Shown here: positions 36,567-44,432 of the stretch, piece by piece | How the letters are laid out: the number at the start of each line of letters is the position of its first letter | How positions within the stretch are numbered: position 1 is the stretch's first letter | Origin: Bacteriovoracaceae bacterium | GTDB taxonomy: Bacteria > Bdellovibrionota > UBA1018 | Direction: 5' to 3' | Assembly: GCA_947447665.1 (NCBI GenBank) | Contig: CANFJX010000001.1 | Location: 62,001 to 126,000 of the forward strand | Length of the DNA stretch: 64,000 nucleotides | Notes under the pieces: generated by a model | Database searches by the model: none | What the model was told of the DNA's origin: nothing | The model's input: only the letters and a program-made list of their open reading frames with translations | Program-made: the position numbers and the translations under genes

Positions 36567-37082
36567 ATGTCCAAAGTGGAAAATCCGAATCAAAAAAGAT
36601 TTCAAATTAACCCGATTGAAGTGCTCATTGCTTCAGCCTTAGGAGTGGTTTTCGTCCACTCCCTCTACCAACTCCTTTACGAAACCCCCTCTGGACCAAC
36701 TTCCACAGCCTTGGTCGCCATGAAAGCAAAGCCAACGTCAGAGGGCCGAAGCATTGCGTCATCGATTACCTCTCCAACACTGCTCAACCTAGAACTCGAC
36801 TGCAGCAAAAGCATTGAATCGGTCACTCAAGCCACCAAGGCTCGAATCCAAGGCGAGCTCTGCGGAATAAAACCCTCCCTAGAAGGGGGTAAACTCAACT
36901 CAGCTTCAGTCACCAATACATCGAATCAGTTCGTCGCAACGGTTTTTGCCCAGAACGACTCGACTCACTTTTCAACAGACTATGTCCCCCTCATGCCTGG
37001 GCAGAATAAAATTCATGTGGAATTTTCCTACAGCGGCGGAATCAAGACCTACTCGCAAGACTTGATCATTACGAAGAACTAA
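36567..37082 (+). CDS. Single-pass membrane protein of unknown function
   Basis: 171 residues. One membrane helix at about 17-36 (PIEVLIASALGVVFVHSL) with a short cytoplasmic N-terminus; the remainder is a periplasmic Thr/Ser-rich domain with beta-strand pattern and two cysteines (LDCSKSIES, GELCGIKP) that could form a disulfide. No family recognised. It follows the phosphatase gene by 50 bases and may be co-transcribed. Confidence 0.6.
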   Translation: MSKVENPNQKRFQINPIEVLIASALGVVFVHSLYQLLYETPSGPTSTALVAMKAKPTSEGRSIASSITSPTLLNLELDCSKSIESVTQATKARIQGELCGIKPSLEGGKLNSASVTNTSNQFVATVFAQNDSTHFSTDYVPLMPGQNKIHVEFSYSGGIKTYSQDLIITKN

Positions 37083-37179
37083 TTACCCATCTTAGCTAGG
37101 CAAATCAAAGCATAATACGACACTTAAAAAACAGGTGCTAAAAATATTGGGCATCCGTTCTATTCTAAATGTCGACGTA

Positions 37180-37239
37180 AAGTCAGAGTGTTTTGTTTTA
37201 TTTTTTTTATTTATTCTTAATGAAATTAGGCTCTGACTT
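37180..37239. terminator. Long inverted repeat in the convergent gap before trmB
   Basis: AAGTCAGAG (37180-37188) and CTCTGACTT (37231-37239) form a perfect 9-bp stem around a 42-base, T-rich loop. The right arm overlaps the trmB stop codon. It could act as a bidirectional terminator, but the loop is unusually large. Confidence 0.35.
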
Positions 37240-37954
37240 AGCGACGTACCTGCAACTTAATTTCATGAATCGGAATTTGGTCACGAATGAACAGCTTTTC
37301 AAAAAGCGTTACATCAGGAAAATCTAGGAGATGCGGCGCAGGATCATCTCGATGTAAGTTCTCACTTACGCTCAAAATTTCCCACAAGTTCAGATTCTCT
37401 TGAATCGCCTGGATCATCCACTCAAAGTAGCCACGATGGTCCGTTTTTATATGAAAAAGGCCACCCGGCTTCATTAAAGGAGCAATCAGTCGAAGTCTCT
37501 CTGAGTTAAAAAAACGATTTTTGATCTGAGCTTTTTTTGGCCACGGATCGGGAAAATAAAAATTCAGACGATCAATTTCCCCATTACCAAACATAAAAGG
37601 AAGGCGCTCCGCATGAGCCCTGAAAAACCCTAAGTTTTGAAGACCCCTCTTGGAAGCTTTCTCAGCCCCTCGATAGATGGGCTTAAACTTCCAATCGATG
37701 CCGATAAAACTCTCGCCAGGGTTCTGAAACGCAGACTCCACTATTACATGACCTGCGTTACAGCCTACTTCCACCGTGAGCTTCCCACGAGCAGCCTGAG
37801 GGAAAAGCTCCAGGCAACGTCCGTGAAAGGCTTCCGTTTGATGGTCGCAATAAACCCGATTACTCAGGCCTTGCAACTTCTCCCAATAGGGATTCTTGGA
37901 CACCGAGTAACGATAGTCAGGGTGATGAACTGGGAAAAACGACTTTTCACTCAT
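37238..37954 (-). CDS. trmB: tRNA (guanine-N7-)-methyltransferase TrmB
   Basis: About 238 residues from the ATG at 37954. SAM-binding region EVGCNAGHVIVESAFQ and substrate motif FYFPDPWPKKAQIKNRFF are characteristic of TrmB, which makes 7-methylguanosine at position 46 of tRNA. The frame runs to a TTG at 37984, but neither start has a strong Shine-Dalgarno. It directly follows the small zinc-ribbon gene at 37986. Confidence 0.9.
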   Translation of the reverse strand: MSEKSFFPVHHPDYRYSVSKNPYWEKLQGLSNRVYCDHQTEAFHGRCLELFPQAARGKLTVEVGCNAGHVIVESAFQNPGESFIGIDWKFKPIYRGAEKASKRGLQNLGFFRAHAERLPFMFGNGEIDRLNFYFPDPWPKKAQIKNRFFNSERLRLIAPLMKPGGLFHIKTDHRGYFEWMIQAIQENLNLWEILSVSENLHRDDPAPHLLDFPDVTLFEKLFIRDQIPIHEIKLQVRR

Positions 37955-37985
37955 TAAAAAACAAGATCCAGTTGAACCCTTCAAA

Positions 37986-38147
37986 TCATGAAGACTGTTT
38001 GGGCATTATTTTATACATGCCCGTACCGCAGGTTTCGCACTTTCCCTGCATGGCATTCTTGCCATTCTTCATGGTCACTTTCTGACCATCCTTCATCGAA
38101 CGTTTGGACTTACACTTCACACAGTAGGCTTCAATCGTATCTGACAT
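37986..38147 (-). CDS. DUF5679-like zinc ribbon protein
   Basis: 53 residues, too short for automatic ORF cut-offs. Reading from the ATG at 38147 gives MSDTIEAYCVKCKSKR then KCETCGTGMYK: two CxxC knuckles, so a zinc ribbon, in the style of DUF5679 and of phage/ribosome-associated small proteins. It sits 40 bases after the flagellin stop and just before trmB. Its Shine-Dalgarno-like bases are in the 3' arm of a small hairpin GCTCT-TAT-AGAGC at 38153-38165. Confidence 0.8.
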   Translation of the reverse strand: MSDTIEAYCVKCKSKRSMKDGQKVTMKNGKNAMQGKCETCGTGMYKIMPKQSS

Positions 38148-38187
38148 AGACCGCTCTTATAGAGCCTTTCCAGTCAAGAAACAAGAA

Positions 38188-39021
38188 CTAACTCAGAAGC
38201 TTCAGCGCTAATTGAGGGGTCTGATTGGCCTGACCAAGGACAGACATCGTCGCTTGATTCAAAATATTGGCTTTAGTCAGCTCACTCGACTCTTCGGCCA
38301 TATCCGTGTCGCGAATCCGGCTGTTCGCAGCTTCCAGGTTTTCTTTATAAACCCCTAAATTGTTGATCGTCGATTGCATGCGATTTTGGAGAGCACCGAG
38401 CGTCGAGCGATTACCGCTAAGCTTTTGAATCGCGGAATCAATCATTCCCAAATTGGCTTGTGCATTGGCTTTGGTATCAGCAGTTACACCGTCGATTCCG
38501 AGCACACTCATCGTGGTCGTAAGCGACTGAGTATCAAACATGAACCGATCATTCATTGGATTATTTTTGGTCCCCACTTGAAATTCAAGCACAGGGGCGG
38601 TGCCATCTAAAAGTTTAGTACCGTCATATTCGGTTGAGTTGGTGATTCGTGAAATTTCTTCTTTGAGCTGCACCACTTCTTTATTAAGAAATCCGCGCTC
38701 AACATCACCCATGGTATCAGAAGCAGACTGAATCGAAAGTTCTCTGAGTCGGACTAAAATATTGCTGATTTCGCTCATCGATCCTTCAGCCACCTGAATT
38801 AGGCTCACACCGTCGTTGGCGTTTCTTTGAGCCTGCTTCATACTGCGAATCTCAGCCTTCAGCTTTTCGCTAATTGCTAATCCAGCGGCATCATCACCGG
38901 CCTTGTTGATTCGCTGACCTGAAGCTAGTCGCTCCAAGCTAATTTTCTGCTTGTCGCCGTTAATTGCTAAATGTCGTTGCGCTGCCAAAGACTGAATATT
39001 TGTATTAATTCTCAAACCCAT
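38188..39021 (-). CDS. fliC: Flagellin
   Basis: 277 residues, a short flagellin. N-terminal D0/D1 helix pattern (LRINTNIQSLAAQRHLA; RLASGQRINKAGDDAAGLAI) and C-terminal D0/D1 (LEAANSRIRDTDMAEESSELTKANI; NQTPQLALKLL) match the family, with a small middle domain (about 145-190). It forms the filament. A sigma-28-type promoter lies 79 to 105 bases upstream of the start. Confidence 0.97.
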   Translation of the reverse strand: MGLRINTNIQSLAAQRHLAINGDKQKISLERLASGQRINKAGDDAAGLAISEKLKAEIRSMKQAQRNANDGVSLIQVAEGSMSEISNILVRLRELSIQSASDTMGDVERGFLNKEVVQLKEEISRITNSTEYDGTKLLDGTAPVLEFQVGTKNNPMNDRFMFDTQSLTTTMSVLGIDGVTADTKANAQANLGMIDSAIQKLSGNRSTLGALQNRMQSTINNLGVYKENLEAANSRIRDTDMAEESSELTKANILNQATMSVLGQANQTPQLALKLLS

Positions 39022-39099
39022 TTTATCCTCCTGGTAATATCATTTTTTTTTCCTCCATGAGTGAGTAGGTGGGCATTCCATGCATGACCTACAACACTC

Positions 39100-39126
39100 T
39101 TGTCGGAGCAAATATTGCCGACTTTA
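39100..39126 (-). promoter_or_regulatory. Sigma-28 (FliA) promoter of flagellin
   Basis: On the minus strand TAAA (39123-39126), 15 bases, and TCCGACAA (39100-39107) match the sigma-28 consensus TAAA-N15-GCCGATAA at 10 of 12 positions with exact spacing. A second TCCGACAA lies at 39169-39176, without a proper -35. Transcription would give a leader of about 70 bases before flagellin. Confidence 0.75.
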
Positions 39127-39197
39127 GAAATTTTCTGTATTAATTCAGGGACTTATACCTTACTCATATTGTCGGACTTTTATCTGACTAAAATTAT

Positions 39198-40265
39198 TTA
39201 CCGAGTTTTAAACTCAGTCCAAATACGATCCCAAACAGCCAGAGAAGCGCCAAGATCTTGAATCATCTCGCAAGTCGCCTCAACACTCACTGAAGGAAAA
39301 AGCAGATGATGATTGCGATACGAAGCAGGTAGCAACTGAATTGCCTCGCTATTAGCGGGCCCCACCCAAACTCGCTTAACCGTTTCTGCATTAGTCCTAG
39401 GCTCCAAAAGAAAATCGAGGAGCACATGAGCCTCTGCGGAATGTTTGGCTTGCTTGGGAATGGCTAAATTGTCAATCCAAAGAGTCCCGCCCTCTTGAGG
39501 AATCAAATACTCGATCACATCACCCCGGATTGCCCGAACTTGAAGGGCGTCGCTCATATAAATTTGAGCCACCGCGATTTCGCGATTCAAAAGCGGAGTC
39601 AGCGGCTCTGACGTAAACGTTTTGACTCGTCCCTTAACCTTCAAAAGAAGTTCCTTTGCCTCATTGAGTTGAACGGGATTCACAGAGTTTAGGCTGTACC
39701 CGAGGGCTTTTAACGCGGCACCCATCACCTCACGCGAATCATCCAATAACGATAACTTCCCGGCGAGGTCTGACGACTCAAAAAGTTCTTTCCAACTTCT
39801 AATTTTCCCTGGGTACTGGGAGTGGTCGATAGCAATACCTGTTGTCCCCCAATCATAGGGGAGAGAAAATCGATTCTCAGGGTCGTAAGCTTTCTTAAGA
39901 AATTTTGGGTTCAGCGATTTAACATTTTTGAGCTGAGTGTAATCCAACTCGCGAACTAGCCCCAGGTGGATCATCTCAAAAACCATATAATCCGACGGGA
40001 CAATGACATCGTACTCTGATGAGCCCGTCTGAAGCTTGGCCATGAGCTCCTCATTCGAGGAGTAATTAGAAATTCGGACGTGAATCCCGTGCTTTTTCTC
40101 AAACTCCTGGACGAGTTCAAGAGGGAGATAATTAGACCAAATCGCTAAATTCACCGTGCGAGTCAAAGGAGCATCAGCACCCCTTTTAGCAATACATCCA
40201 CTCCAAAAAACCTGCATGAAAACGAAAAAAAGAATACCGAACCCTTTGAACTGCCTTAAACCCAT
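39198..40265 (-). CDS. Spermidine/putrescine-binding lipoprotein PotD-like
   Basis: 355 residues. Lipobox VFWSGC near residue 24, then a periplasmic binding protein with patterns IWSNYLPLELVQEFEKKHGI, SEYDVIVPSDYM and WIDNLAIPKQAKHS that match PotD/PotF-type extracellular solute-binding proteins. These deliver polyamines to PotABC permeases. No potABC genes are near, so it is an orphan binding protein here. Confidence 0.8.
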   Translation of the reverse strand: MGLRQFKGFGILFFVFMQVFWSGCIAKRGADAPLTRTVNLAIWSNYLPLELVQEFEKKHGIHVRISNYSSNEELMAKLQTGSSEYDVIVPSDYMVFEMIHLGLVRELDYTQLKNVKSLNPKFLKKAYDPENRFSLPYDWGTTGIAIDHSQYPGKIRSWKELFESSDLAGKLSLLDDSREVMGAALKALGYSLNSVNPVQLNEAKELLLKVKGRVKTFTSEPLTPLLNREIAVAQIYMSDALQVRAIRGDVIEYLIPQEGGTLWIDNLAIPKQAKHSAEAHVLLDFLLEPRTNAETVKRVWVGPANSEAIQLLPASYRNHHLLFPSVSVEATCEMIQDLGASLAVWDRIWTEFKTR

Positions 40266-40354
40266 GCGGTAAACCTAGCTCAAGCTAGAAAATCTGAAAA
40301 GCTGAAACAAACTGACCCTTGAGCGAACCAAGCGGCCTGTGGTAGGAATCAGAA

Positions 40355-40987
40355 ATGCGACTTTCAAATCAACTGGTTTTAGCCTCTCTGAATCGACACA
40401 AATTTGAGGAGTTTCAAGCCCTCCTTACTGTTTACCCAGAAATCACCCTGTTGCCGGTTGAGAAATTTATCCGCAACCCGGACGGCCTACAAAGCGTAGA
40501 GAAGCATTCCACCTACCTAGAAAATGCAGTCGCTAAAGCTCGCCTCATTAATCAAGGCTGCCACTACCCTGCCCTGGGCGATGATTCAGGGCTCGAAGTT
40601 CGAGCGCTTCAAGGACGGCCCGGCGTTCGAAGTCATCGTTATGCTCCGCCACAACCAAAAAAGTCTCAAGATCAAGCAAATGTGGATCTCCTCCTCAGTG
40701 AAATGAAGGGAACAGAAGACCGCTCCGCTGCATTCACATGCACACTTGCGCTCGTGATTGAAGGAATCTTAATCCATGCCACCGGAACGCTAGAAGGCAA
40801 AATCACAGATTCCCCCCGCGGGACCCATGGATTTGGCTACGATCCTATTTTTGTACCCACCGGCAAAACTCAAACCTTGGCAGAAATGACTGAAGCTGAA
40901 AAGAATCAGATCTCCCACCGAGCTCAGGCCATTCACTCCCTCATGGCACAAATCAAGTCCCATGGACTCCTGTTTGCTAAGCCTTAG
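40355..40987 (+). CDS. rdgB: Non-canonical purine NTP pyrophosphatase RdgB/HAM1
   Basis: 210 residues, about the family's length. Motifs LASLNRHKFEEF, ALGDDSGLEVRALQGRPGVRSHRY and GTHGFGYDPIFVP are typical. It removes dITP and XTP from the nucleotide pool. The stop overlaps the convergent ydcF-like gene by 4 bases. Confidence 0.95.
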   Translation: MRLSNQLVLASLNRHKFEEFQALLTVYPEITLLPVEKFIRNPDGLQSVEKHSTYLENAVAKARLINQGCHYPALGDDSGLEVRALQGRPGVRSHRYAPPQPKKSQDQANVDLLLSEMKGTEDRSAAFTCTLALVIEGILIHATGTLEGKITDSPRGTHGFGYDPIFVPTGKTQTLAEMTEAEKNQISHRAQAIHSLMAQIKSHGLLFAKP

Positions 40988-41670
40988 AGATCATCAACGT
41001 TCCAAAAAAATCGATAGTAGAGCCACTTGACGTACTCTAAAACCGTCACGCGAACTCCAATCGACTCTCGCCGCCAGTGAGAAGAACTAAAGGGATCCTG
41101 AAACACTGATAGAGTTTCTAAGTGGACCTGATTGCCTCGACTAGTCAGGATCTGTTCAAAAATCAATTGCGCCCTTTTCATGTGATAAGCCGAGGTCAAG
41201 AGAAGTACCTTCTTCCAATTTCGTGTTTTTGCATACTCAGCCAACCAAACAGCGTTAGCCACCGTATTTGAACTCTCGTTTTCGATCAGGACATCTTTGG
41301 GAAGAATCACCTTCTGAACCTGGGGCTTGAACTGCTTAGTCACCTGCGCCCAGTGCACTTGGGGTCCCATCCCAGCTAAATAGAGCGTCGGCACGTTATG
41401 ATGCGTCCCAACCTGAGACTGGGCCGTTTCCCAATACTGAAACCAAACATCTGCAGCGAGCCCAATCCTACCCCGCCCCCCCGCTAGGCACACAATCGCA
41501 TCAACGGGAGGAAGATGCCCCCGAGCCGCCGAGTCCTGATACTGATAGATTTCCCCAGCCGAAAAATAAGCTAAAACCATTGAAATCGAAAAAACACCGC
41601 CCAAGACTAGGAGGGATCGGAGCAAAACCAGTGAAAAACGGCTCAGCTGGGGCTTTTGGTACAGATTCAT
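40984..41670 (-). CDS. DUF218 (YdcF/SanA-like) membrane protein
   Basis: About 228 residues from the ATG at 41670; the frame begins at a TTG 54 bases earlier. One membrane segment (LVLLRSLLVLGGVFSISMVLA, near 13-33), then a DUF218 domain: AIVCLAGGRGRIGLAAD, VLIENESSNTVANAVWLAEYAKTRNW, KVLLLTSAYHMKRA. YdcF/SanA-like proteins act in the envelope; the substrate is unknown. Minus strand, ending on the rdgB stop. Confidence 0.8.
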   Translation of the reverse strand: MNLYQKPQLSRFSLVLLRSLLVLGGVFSISMVLAYFSAGEIYQYQDSAARGHLPPVDAIVCLAGGRGRIGLAADVWFQYWETAQSQVGTHHNVPTLYLAGMGPQVHWAQVTKQFKPQVQKVILPKDVLIENESSNTVANAVWLAEYAKTRNWKKVLLLTSAYHMKRAQLIFEQILTSRGNQVHLETLSVFQDPFSSSHWRRESIGVRVTVLEYVKWLYYRFFWNVDDL

Positions 41671-41768
41671 TTCCTGTTCAGTGGTAACATGACTTTTCGA
41701 ACTTGCAAAAGCGAAAGGTTTCAACTAGGGTAATTCGCTCGCAAGGTCATCTTGAAGGAGATTGAATT

Positions 41769-41996
41769 ATGGCACGTTTTTGTGAATATTGTGAAAAAGG
41801 CCCCACCACCGGAAATCTAGTTTCTCATTCCAACATTAAAACTCGGACCCGATGGCTCCCCAATCTCAAGAAGATGAAAGCCGTCATCAACGGAGATACT
41901 CAGACCGTCCGTGTCTGCACTCGCTGCATCCGCTCAGGCGTGATCGTGCGTCCCGTCAAGCGGACCTACAAGCCTGAAACCACTCAGACGGCTTAA
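41769..41996 (+). CDS. rpmB: 50S ribosomal protein L28
   Basis: 75 residues. GKGPTTGN-type start motif (here EYCEKGPTTGNLVSHSNIK) and the typical TRTRWLPNLKKMK are clear L28. AAGGAG lies before the ATG. The N-terminal CxxC and later CTRCIRSG are the Cys4 zinc pattern of some L28 forms. A stem-loop follows at 42026. Confidence 0.97.
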   Translation: MARFCEYCEKGPTTGNLVSHSNIKTRTRWLPNLKKMKAVINGDTQTVRVCTRCIRSGVIVRPVKRTYKPETTQTA

Positions 41997-42025
41997 GCTC
42001 ACCAGACGTCCGAACTATTTTGATC

Positions 42026-42053
42026 TCCGGCGCCGGGTGCAATCCGGTCCGGA
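42026..42053. terminator. Stem-loop after rpmB
   Basis: TCCGG-CG-CCGG, loop GTGCAAT, CCGG-T-CCGGA form a GC-rich stem of 9 paired bases with a small bulge, 30 bases after the rpmB stop and 47 before the stop of the convergent kinase gene. The T-run after it is weak (ATTTACTT). Confidence 0.55.
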
Positions 42054-42099
42054 ATTTACTTAGATCACAAGGTATTGTATTCGAATGTCTCCCTGCGCC

Positions 42100-43986
42100 T
42101 CAAGACGCCGGGCTCCAGTTTACTTCGCCGATCTGGCGCAAAAACTGAATCTCCCGCTCGACTGCCGCGGAATCCTTCGGATTAACGTCCTTCAATGTTT
42201 TGGAGGAAAATCTACCGGTTTGATCATAGTAGCTGAGTTTCAGCAAAAAATTAGACGAGTCTCCCAAAATGGGCTCAGCACTCAGCAGGACCGGGGGTTC
42301 GACGTGAGTATCCTTACGTAATGAGATTTGTTTTAAACTACTTTCCAATTTCTCTTTTACAATTAAGCGCCCAGGGTAAAGGCTTTGCAGCTCCTCGAGC
42401 TTAACTCCAACAGCCAAGACTGTCGGTCGCGATTGCAAAAGACTCATCCCTCCATAGAGCTGTCGGGAGTTCAATCGCTTCGAGTCGTCCAGCTCGACCC
42501 CGCGAGAGATCAGGATCGAACGCGGATCATAGATCTCGTTTTTTGAAACTGCCCGCTGGTAAGCTCTCAACTCCTCTTGCATGCATTTTGCCGCTTTTTC
42601 TACTAAATGATATAAACACCCTGGACCCCAAGGTGCAGCCTGTCCTTCCATGGCTTCGTAGATCGTAGTCGCAAAAGCAAAAACATCCTCACGCTGCGCT
42701 AGATCAATATTCTCCTCAGGGCTTTCTCGTGACCAACCCTTAGAGTCGGAGACAGTTTTGCATTGACGGTACCGATAAGGGGAAACATATCCAGGAGTCC
42801 CACCACAAGGTCTTCGCTCGCCCCGTTTAAGATACTCATGGGGCTTATAGGAGAGTCCAAAATCGGTGAGCACTAGCTCGGCTTCAAACTGACCTTTTCT
42901 CATCAGCATATTTTCGGGTTTGATATCGGCATGAACCCAACCCATCTGATGAAGCTGCTGAAGTCCTGCGCTCGCATCGGTCAGAAGTTTCCAACTGGTT
43001 GCTGAATCGACGCGACCAGCGATCGATTTATTTTTGATTTCAGGACGCAGGTCCCTTTTTACCCCAAAAAACTTGTAGGCATCTTGATCATAGACCTCTT
43101 GCAAAATAGTCTTCTCACCGAAGCGTAGCGTTTTCACCAGCCCCCTCTTCTTCGCTGGCTCAAGACCCAGAATCTCTGAAAGCATCCGCCTCTCCTGAAC
43201 AAAGCCAGCCTGAGCTGATCGACTGACTGTTTCACCATTTTTTAGAGCAAGTTCAGCAACCAATTTCAAATTGTCATAAACAACGACTTTACGGGCTTCT
43301 TTATAACTCCCCTGACCAATTCGACCCCGATCGAGGATCATTCCATTTTCATCTCGTCTCACTTGAATGGAGACGTCCGCCCCCTTCAAGTCTTCCACTT
43401 TCAACTCATAAGGTAATGCTTTTCCACTCTGCTTTCCCTTCTCGACCTCTGTCAGCAAGAGATAAATAGATAGGTCGGGAAGATCTGCAAATGCTTGCGA
43501 GGATTCTCGAAGCGCTTGAATAAATTTACGATAGACCTCTTGATGAAGGGCATTGAACACCTGAAGCATTAAGGCATCAGGAGAACCAGCACCAGGCGAC
43601 CGATCATTCAAGCGACGCATGAGCTCCAGAACCGCCTCGGCACGCATGACGACGGGGTCCATACGACTCACATGACAGAATGGTGCTGACTCAAGCCCCC
43701 CTGTGGCAGCGGTGGCTTTGGCACTTGTGTGGTTCTCGCTTCCGTAATTCTTAAAGGAGGCCAACTCTCCGGATGCCGCGTGTCTAGGATTCTCTGACTT
43801 ACTCCCATTACGAGTAGGCGGAATCACCAGCCGCAGCAGGTTCTCATCGATCGAACCAATCGATGAACCGCCCCGTGAGGCAGAAACTGATAAAGAAAGA
43901 TCCCTTCCTGGTTCGCAGTAACCTTGCCCAGTTAAGGAGAGCAGGCTAATGAAAACAAAGCTAATCAGTTTCTTTACATTCACCAT
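42100..43986 (-). CDS. Exported eukaryotic-type Ser/Thr protein kinase
   Basis: About 628 residues from the ATG at 43986 (GAGGG upstream; an earlier TTG at 44001 is possible). A Sec signal peptide covers about 1-24 (KKLISFVFISLLSLTG), with no membrane segment after it. A helical region follows, then a Hanks-type kinase from about 220 to 480: glycine loop GQGSYKEA (224-231), putative ATP Lys in LALKNG (249), catalytic HADIKPEN (352-359, Asp 354), DFG (375-377) and the activation-loop pattern GGTPGYVSPY. The C-terminal 150 residues are of unknown fold. Kinases outside the cytoplasm lack ATP, so it is probably delivered elsewhere or acts after export. It is 59 bases downstream of ridA on the same strand. 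Confidence 0.85.
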   Translation of the reverse strand: MVNVKKLISFVFISLLSLTGQGYCEPGRDLSLSVSASRGGSSIGSIDENLLRLVIPPTRNGSKSENPRHAASGELASFKNYGSENHTSAKATAATGGLESAPFCHVSRMDPVVMRAEAVLELMRRLNDRSPGAGSPDALMLQVFNALHQEVYRKFIQALRESSQAFADLPDLSIYLLLTEVEKGKQSGKALPYELKVEDLKGADVSIQVRRDENGMILDRGRIGQGSYKEARKVVVYDNLKLVAELALKNGETVSRSAQAGFVQERRMLSEILGLEPAKKRGLVKTLRFGEKTILQEVYDQDAYKFFGVKRDLRPEIKNKSIAGRVDSATSWKLLTDASAGLQQLHQMGWVHADIKPENMLMRKGQFEAELVLTDFGLSYKPHEYLKRGERRPCGGTPGYVSPYRYRQCKTVSDSKGWSRESPEENIDLAQREDVFAFATTIYEAMEGQAAPWGPGCLYHLVEKAAKCMQEELRAYQRAVSKNEIYDPRSILISRGVELDDSKRLNSRQLYGGMSLLQSRPTVLAVGVKLEELQSLYPGRLIVKEKLESSLKQISLRKDTHVEPPVLLSAEPILGDSSNFLLKLSYYDQTGRFSSKTLKDVNPKDSAAVEREIQFLRQIGEVNWSPAS

Positions 43987-44045
43987 CAGATAATCCCTCA
44001 AATTTTGAGCGCCTATCTGATTCTAAACTGACTATTACAAGGAGA

Positions 44046-44432
44046 TCAACTTCTGCACTGAGCGATCAATTCAATCTCCACGAGCACATCTTTCGGTAGT
44101 CGGGCCACCTCGACGGTGGAACGGGCCGGCGGGTTTGCGACAAAGTGAGCGCCATAGATCTCATTCACTTTCGGAAAATCGTTCATCGACTTAAGAAAGA
44201 TCGTGGTCTTAACTACGGACTCCCAGGTACAGCCTGCAGCCTCGAGAACAGCCTGTAAATTTTCCATCACCTTCTTGGTCTGTGCACTGAGCTCTGGCGA
44301 GACGACTTGTCCTGTGGTCGGATCGAGTGGGATCTGACCTGAGCAAAAAAGCATGTCTCCGACACGCACGGCCTGACTGTAAGGACCGATAGGCTGAGGT
44401 GCGTTTTGGGTCAGGATAATTTTCTTAGACAT
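44046..44432 (-). CDS. ridA: RidA-family deaminase
   Basis: 128 residues with the YjgF/RidA pattern [23 protein letters not shown] and the C-terminal [21 protein letters not shown]. RidA hydrolyses reactive enamine/imine products of PLP enzymes. Overlaps maeB by 8 bases and so follows it in the same operon. Confidence 0.95.
   Translation of the reverse strand: MSKKIILTQNAPQPIGPYSQAVRVGDMLFCSGQIPLDPTTGQVVSPELSAQTKKVMENLQAVLEAAGCTWESVVKTTIFLKSMNDFPKVNEIYGAHFVANPPARSTVEVARLPKDVLVEIELIAQCRS

Noticed and set aside
42085-42321. 78-codon plus-strand frame after rpmB
   Set aside because: It overlaps the C-terminal codons of the kinase gene on the other strand and has no pattern of its own.
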